From contig JAJIRX010000602.1 in NCBI GenBank assembly GCA_023853785.1, positions 186,001 to 250,000 on the forward strand: a DNA stretch of 64,000 bases, given 5' to 3'. Within the stretch, counting starts at the first letter, position 1. The number at the start of each line of letters is the position of its first letter. This DNA comes from Psilocybe azurescens (Eukaryota > Basidiomycota > Agaricomycetes > Agaricales > Agrocybaceae). This document shows positions 59,842 through 64,000 of this stretch, piece after piece. A program made the translations under genes and the position numbers. The notes below the pieces were generated by a model, which saw nothing but the letters and a program-made list of their open reading frames with translations, was not told where the DNA came from and did no database searches.

Positions 59842-61371
59842 ATGACTTTGCCTCATCAGAACCAGCTGGCATGGAAAAGTAAGTCGGCAATACAAAATGA
59901 ATCGGGTTTGTCACCCATCGTTTGCTGCTCAGTTGTTTGAGAGCAGTCGCAAATTGGCGCCTTCTGATGAGCTTTCTATACCTGCAATGCCAGACTAACC
60001 TCCTGCTTGCAGTTTCAATAACCCTTGTCCACTTTTTGTCTTTGAGCATGACAATAGTTAGGATAAGACATCGATGGCGGACTGGTCGGATTTGGTGGGA
60101 CGATTATATTGTTGTCATACCCTGGGCCTTCGATTTCATCTCTACCATACTCCTATGGACGGAATATAAGAATACAAGTAAGTCATCTGCTTGACTGGTC
60201 TAGCGAGGAGCATATAAATTCTGATGTGGACGCTGTGAATTTATTCTCTCAAGATATATCGTTATACACACCTGATCCTGAAGGATTCGTCTATTCGAAT
60301 TGGTTCTATGCTTTCACTTATTTCACCATTATATGGTATGTTTGTATCATATTTGGGGTGGAGCCCCTCCTCCGTGACGTTTTTGACTTAGCTTTAACAA
60401 GGTTCTCCCGTATAGGCCTCACACTGTCGGTGGCGGGAATATTTCTGCCTGGTCATCGATATCGGATATGTGCATTCATATTCGTTGTCGTCCTGTTTCT
60501 GCTGTATTTTGCGAGCGTCCTCATCGGGACGTTCTCGTGTCCGGGTTCTTCGTGGTGGAATCTTGACTATACCCACTGCAATTCAACTACAATTATTGTG
60601 GGGGTAATCAGTAAGACAACGTAATTCCTCTTTTGAATACCTGATTAATCTTGAATCAATCGCGGTTGTTAATTCTAGTCGATTTTGCATCAGATGCTGT
60701 TCTCGTCGCTGCGCCTCTGTTCATCTTCTGGAAGGTCAAATTCGCAAGACAGAGTGACCGTATCCTCATTTTGGTACTTTTTGCCAGCAGTATTATAACA
60801 ATGTTGGCAGCAGGGCTGTTTTGCGCCGTCTGGTACGCCGCCGCTCTCATTGGGCCCGATTCGAAATTGCTATTCATAATGACGGGCCATTTACAAGTTG
60901 AGTTTCCGCGAGAGATGCATATGTGAGCCCTTGCTGAACTGGGGATGGGACAGGCAACGCTGGCACTCCTTGTAACTAATTTGCTAACAGTGACCATGAT
61001 GGTGTACCGAAAATTCCGAGACGACGATAAGGATCCCGAAAATCAAAGGCCAAGCCTTCGTCCTTTCGACAGTGACGCAGGTACCGCAACGCTTGAACGG
61101 AGAAGGACAGGTGTGTTGGACACTGGTGATGATGTGGAACATTATACGACCAGTGTTCCATCTTACACGATAGCATCTCTTGCACCTACGTGTGCGCCTG
61201 GGTCAACGTCAACATCCGTTCCTTTCGCATCATCCATGTATACATCCACGTCCATGCGCAGCAGCGAGCCCCGAATCGTCGGGCCAATTCCTAGAGCCCT
61301 CGCAAATCTCTGATAGCAACTATTCGCTTTCCAGAGGAACATATAGCTCGAACGAAAGTCGGCAACACTGA
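59842..61371 (+). CDS. SAT5-like rhodopsin-fold integral membrane protein, copy 3
   Basis: Start MTLPHQNQLAWK at 59,842. Exons give ISITLVHFLSLSMTIVRIRH, RWRTGRIWWDDYIVVIPWAF, LLWTEYKNT, NISLYTPDPEGFVYSNWFYA, W then FSRIGLTLSVAGIFLPGHRY, VVVLFLLYFASVLIGTFSC with WWNLDYTHC, VDFASDAVLVAAPLFIFWKV, IITMLAAGLFCAVWYAAALI, and ATLALLVTNLLTVTMMVYRK. One extra C in the run at 61,269-61,272 shifts the last 40 codons: the frame as written ends RALANL near 61,313, whereas the paralogue-like tail (SSGQFLEPSQISDSNYSLSR) continues in another frame to 61,371. It is much closer to copy 2 than to copy 1, so copies 2 and 3 are the younger duplication. Confidence 0.79.
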
Positions 61372-62460
61372 TGTTCCGAAAGGGCATACACCTCAAAGAG
61401 AGAAAGATGGCAGTTTCTGCCACGTTTTTGGATGTATATAGCAGTTTGCAAAAGCTGAAGGTCCTAGGTACATGGCGGCAAGATGTTATAGAACCAGCGC
61501 TAGTCAGTGACGGCAGGGAGATGTAGACGGAAATGCAGACAGGTGGTGGATATCGAAAGTCAAGGATCAGAATGGTCTGTCTAGGGTCGAGAAGCCGCCG
61601 ACAGAGTCTAAATCATTGCATATAAAAGCATCGATGCGATGGGCATTAGATGGACACAAACGTTATATCTGCAAGGTATCAAGACGGACGGCAGTATTTA
61701 GATATCAATGATAGGCTATCCAGTAGGATAGAGTCTATGAATCTGCGGGACGGCGGCAGTCAAATGTTTTATTACAGGTCTTCAAGATCAATTCCTGCGG
61801 CCATAGGGTTGTCTAAAACTTGAAGTTACCTCGAGATCCCAGAACAAAGAACCTGACTCAATTTAGATCATTCCTGGATTGCGTATAGTCTTTGACAGTA
61901 AAGAGTATGCATCATGCTCCCAATACTGGAGCTAGTCGAGGGGTGTTGGCCTGGAGTAGCAGTGGATGGGAGGAAAGGGGATTATAGTAAAGCTGATCAA
62001 ACTTGAAGGTGGGAGTCTCGCACCAAATAAGACACAATTCTGAGAGCGTCGTGACTCTAGCATACGGTCTACCCTCTTCAACAACAATGACTCAGCACAA
62101 CTCAACACGGCTTAGCACGGCTCAGCACAACTCAACTTCAAGATCAAGAAAGGTCAAAGATCGTGGGGCGTGGTGTAAATGGGCTCGAACATCAGAGTCA
62201 CAGAGTTGATGACCAAAATAGTGCCGCCGCGTGGTCGAGTGACTCCACTTCGCTTGTGAGACACACGTCGGTGGCTGTTGGGGCGGGATTGGGCGGGACC
62301 GCCGCCATCAATACCTTTTGCAGAAATACGCATCAGTCGGGCAAAGTAATTTCACAACCGCGACGAGTCACGCAAGGGTTTTGATGAGTGTCTCGACGGG
62401 CCTTAAATATTGGGCCGCTCCAGGCAATAGTCCCCAACACCTCCCATTTTATAACAATTA
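61372..62460. other. Spacer between rhodopsin-like copy 3 and ANK-NTase copy 4
   Basis: The first 650 bp duplicate the downstream flank of copy 2. At 62,085-62,145 is a short tandem of ACTCAGCACAACTCAACACGG-like units (about 20 bp, imperfect). The last 120 bp (ACGCATCAGT, CGACGAGTCA) resemble parts of the ANK-NTase copy 1 and 2 promoters read from the other strand. Confidence 0.45.
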
Positions 62461-64000
62461 TGCAACCCACTATCGAAATCGAATCTTTCATTGAGCGCGT
62501 TAACGCGTTGCCAGCGGGGCCAGGAGTGCCGCTTGATGCGGTCTTGCAGCCATCTCTCGACGACGAGGCCGAGTTGAGGAAGTTGTTCGCGACCGACAAG
62601 AAGAATGCACGTCTTTCCAATCCACACGTCGGCCTGGTCGACGTGTTCGATGCTCCAGCTACAATCAGGACCATCAGGGCTCGAGTCGTTGAAGGAAAGA
62701 GGATCTTTCTGCTAAATATGTCATGCCAGTTACCGACGACAACAGGAGACTTGAAGGGACGCCATCCACAGTTGCCGATCTCGAAGAATTCAGGAAGAAC
62801 TGGGCGATTTTCACAGAGGGATCTTTATCGCAGCTTGTGAATTGGAACAATGTTGTTGCCGCTGGCGGATCTGTCCTGGCGTGTTTGACGCCTCTCTCGG
62901 AAAGCGATACGGTTTCGAAACGTGCTATCAGAAAGTACTACCATTCGAACGTGTACCCGACTTCAGATGTCGATCTTTTCTTGTGGGGTATGACTCCAGA
63001 CCAGGTACGTGATATTTTCTGTTCCACATGTCTTATTTTTTGTTAATACTTCATTACAGGCAGAGGTCAAGATCAAGGAGATATACGAAGCTGTTCGTGA
63101 TTCTGTGCCCTGGGATGTTACCTGTATCCGTACTAAGCATACTGTTTCCATTCATTGTACGTTTTCTTTTCTTTTATTATTATGACGCTTCATCTAATTG
63201 GCGCATTTTAGCTCAATATCCTTATCGATCAGTACAAATTGTCTTGCGTTTGTACCAATCGCCAGCTGAAATCCTCGCTGGATTTGATATCGACGCTCCG
63301 TGCTGTGCATACGATGGTAAAATGATTCTTTTTATGAATATATGTACATTCATTCATCGCGAATCAGGCAATCGAGTATGGGCGAACCCTCGCGCGGTTG
63401 TGGCCATGATGCGTCAATGCAATACAGTCGACATGACTCGTCGATCCCCCTCGTATGAAGTCAGGTTGGCCAAGTATTCCCAAAGGTCATTCGAAGTCTA
63501 TGTTCCGACACTCGAACGTTCGAAGATCGATCCCACCGTCAGTGTGCCATTAGTTCTACCTATCATATCCAAAAGCTAATGTCGAAACCACAGATCTACG
63601 AGCGGTCTATAGCAAGAATGGAGGGCCTTGCGCGTCTTCTGGCTTTGGAAAAGCTAGCAGACGACAACATGCGCAGTGCCTTCCTTGAAGGAAGACGTCA
63701 ACTCCGGGGCCGTACATTCGCGAATGCACTCGCCCAACACCGTAGGCGTACACGACGCAAGTTCAAGGGAGATCTTAAAGGTGAAAATGATTCTGGGGTG
63801 CTTGAGATGAACGACTATGATGTCGCTTCTCTTCATCTGCCTTACGGACCTGGTTGGGATGCTAAGAGGATTGACAAGTTAGTTTACCAGACGGTATGTG
63901 CACAATATTATTCTTAATCTGTATTTCGCGTTCATGGTAACTGTTATCAGGATCTTGGAATGAACTGTAAGAGAATACGTGGCTTATACTGATTGCTTGG
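62461..64000 (+). CDS. ANK-NTase protein, copy 4, inverted relative to the array; 3' end outside window
   Basis: N-terminal part of the same family as the array ankyrin genes, on the opposite strand. Start MQPTIEIESFIERVNALPAG. Then AELRKLFATDKKNARLSNPH, FDAPATIRTIRARVVEGK, one missing base near 62,700, YVMPVTDDNRRLEGTPSTVA, NNVVAAGGSVLACLTPLSES, KRAIRKYYHSNVYPTSDVDL and FLWGMTPDQ, intron, AEVKIKEIYEAVRDSVPWDV and TCIRTKHTVSIH, intron, SQYPYRSVQIVLRLYQSPAE, GFDIDAPCCAYDG, intron, NRVWANPRAVVAMMRQCNTV, RRSPSYEVRLAKYSQRSFEV, intron, IYERSIARMEGLARLLALEK and LHLPYGPGWDAKRIDKLVYQ. GGS, DVD and a downstream DID are all present and correctly spaced, so this copy best shows the NTase-like domain. 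Only the base near 62,700 breaks the frame. The ankyrin part lies beyond the window. Confidence 0.8.

Noticed and set aside
62003..62384. Short frames over the ACTCAGCACAACTCAAC tandem
   Set aside because: Low-complexity repeat; no start context or conservation.

Overview
The window reads as nuclear DNA of a filamentous basidiomycete, most likely a mushroom-forming Agaricomycete. Genes are packed on both strands and interrupted by many 50-65 nt GT-AG introns. The families present (TPR-CHAT caspase-like proteins, large ankyrin proteins, SAT5-like rhodopsin-fold membrane proteins, divergent BTB proteins) are typical expanded families of that class. This placement rests on recognition of gene families and not on a search.

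Layout. Positions 1-764 (minus) hold the 5' part of a PdxT-type vitamin B6 glutaminase. It is divergent from an HRP1-type two-RRM RNA-binding protein (1085-3100, plus), and a decayed BTB gene follows (3525-4819, plus). Positions 5.1-42 kb are a tandem array on the minus strand in which two genes alternate three times: a TPR-CHAT gene (copies at 5.3-9.8, 17.0-22.7 and 27.5-35.3 kb) and an ankyrin gene whose N-terminus carries nucleotidyltransferase-like motifs, GGS...SDVDLF...FDID (copies at 11.5-16.5, 23.7-27.0 and 36.3-42.0 kb). The TPR arrays use a 135-bp unit and differ strongly in length (about 11, 19 and 35 repeats). The first ankyrin copy has been invaded by a piece of a delta-type phospholipase C gene. 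A fourth, inverted and more complete copy of the ankyrin/NTase gene starts at 62,461 on the plus strand and leaves the window.

Positions 43-51 kb hold ordinary genes: a costars-domain protein (minus), a WD40 plus inositol-polyphosphate 5-phosphatase fusion (plus) and an MCH1-like major facilitator transporter (plus). Positions 52-62 kb hold three tandem rhodopsin-fold (SAT5-like) membrane protein genes (plus) with duplicated flanks, a stray copy of the last MCH1 exon, and a nested MITE pair.

The alternating TPR-CHAT / ANK-NTase array is the most interesting part. It pairs a caspase-like protease architecture with a possible nucleotidyltransferase, and is a candidate for a fungal immunity or cell-death module, but that function is inference only. 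Most copies contain reading-frame breaks. Many are one-base changes, often in homopolymers, and the same kind of break occurs in the single-copy 5-phosphatase gene. Some may therefore be sequence errors, while the larger deletions, nonsense codons and the PLC insertion look real.
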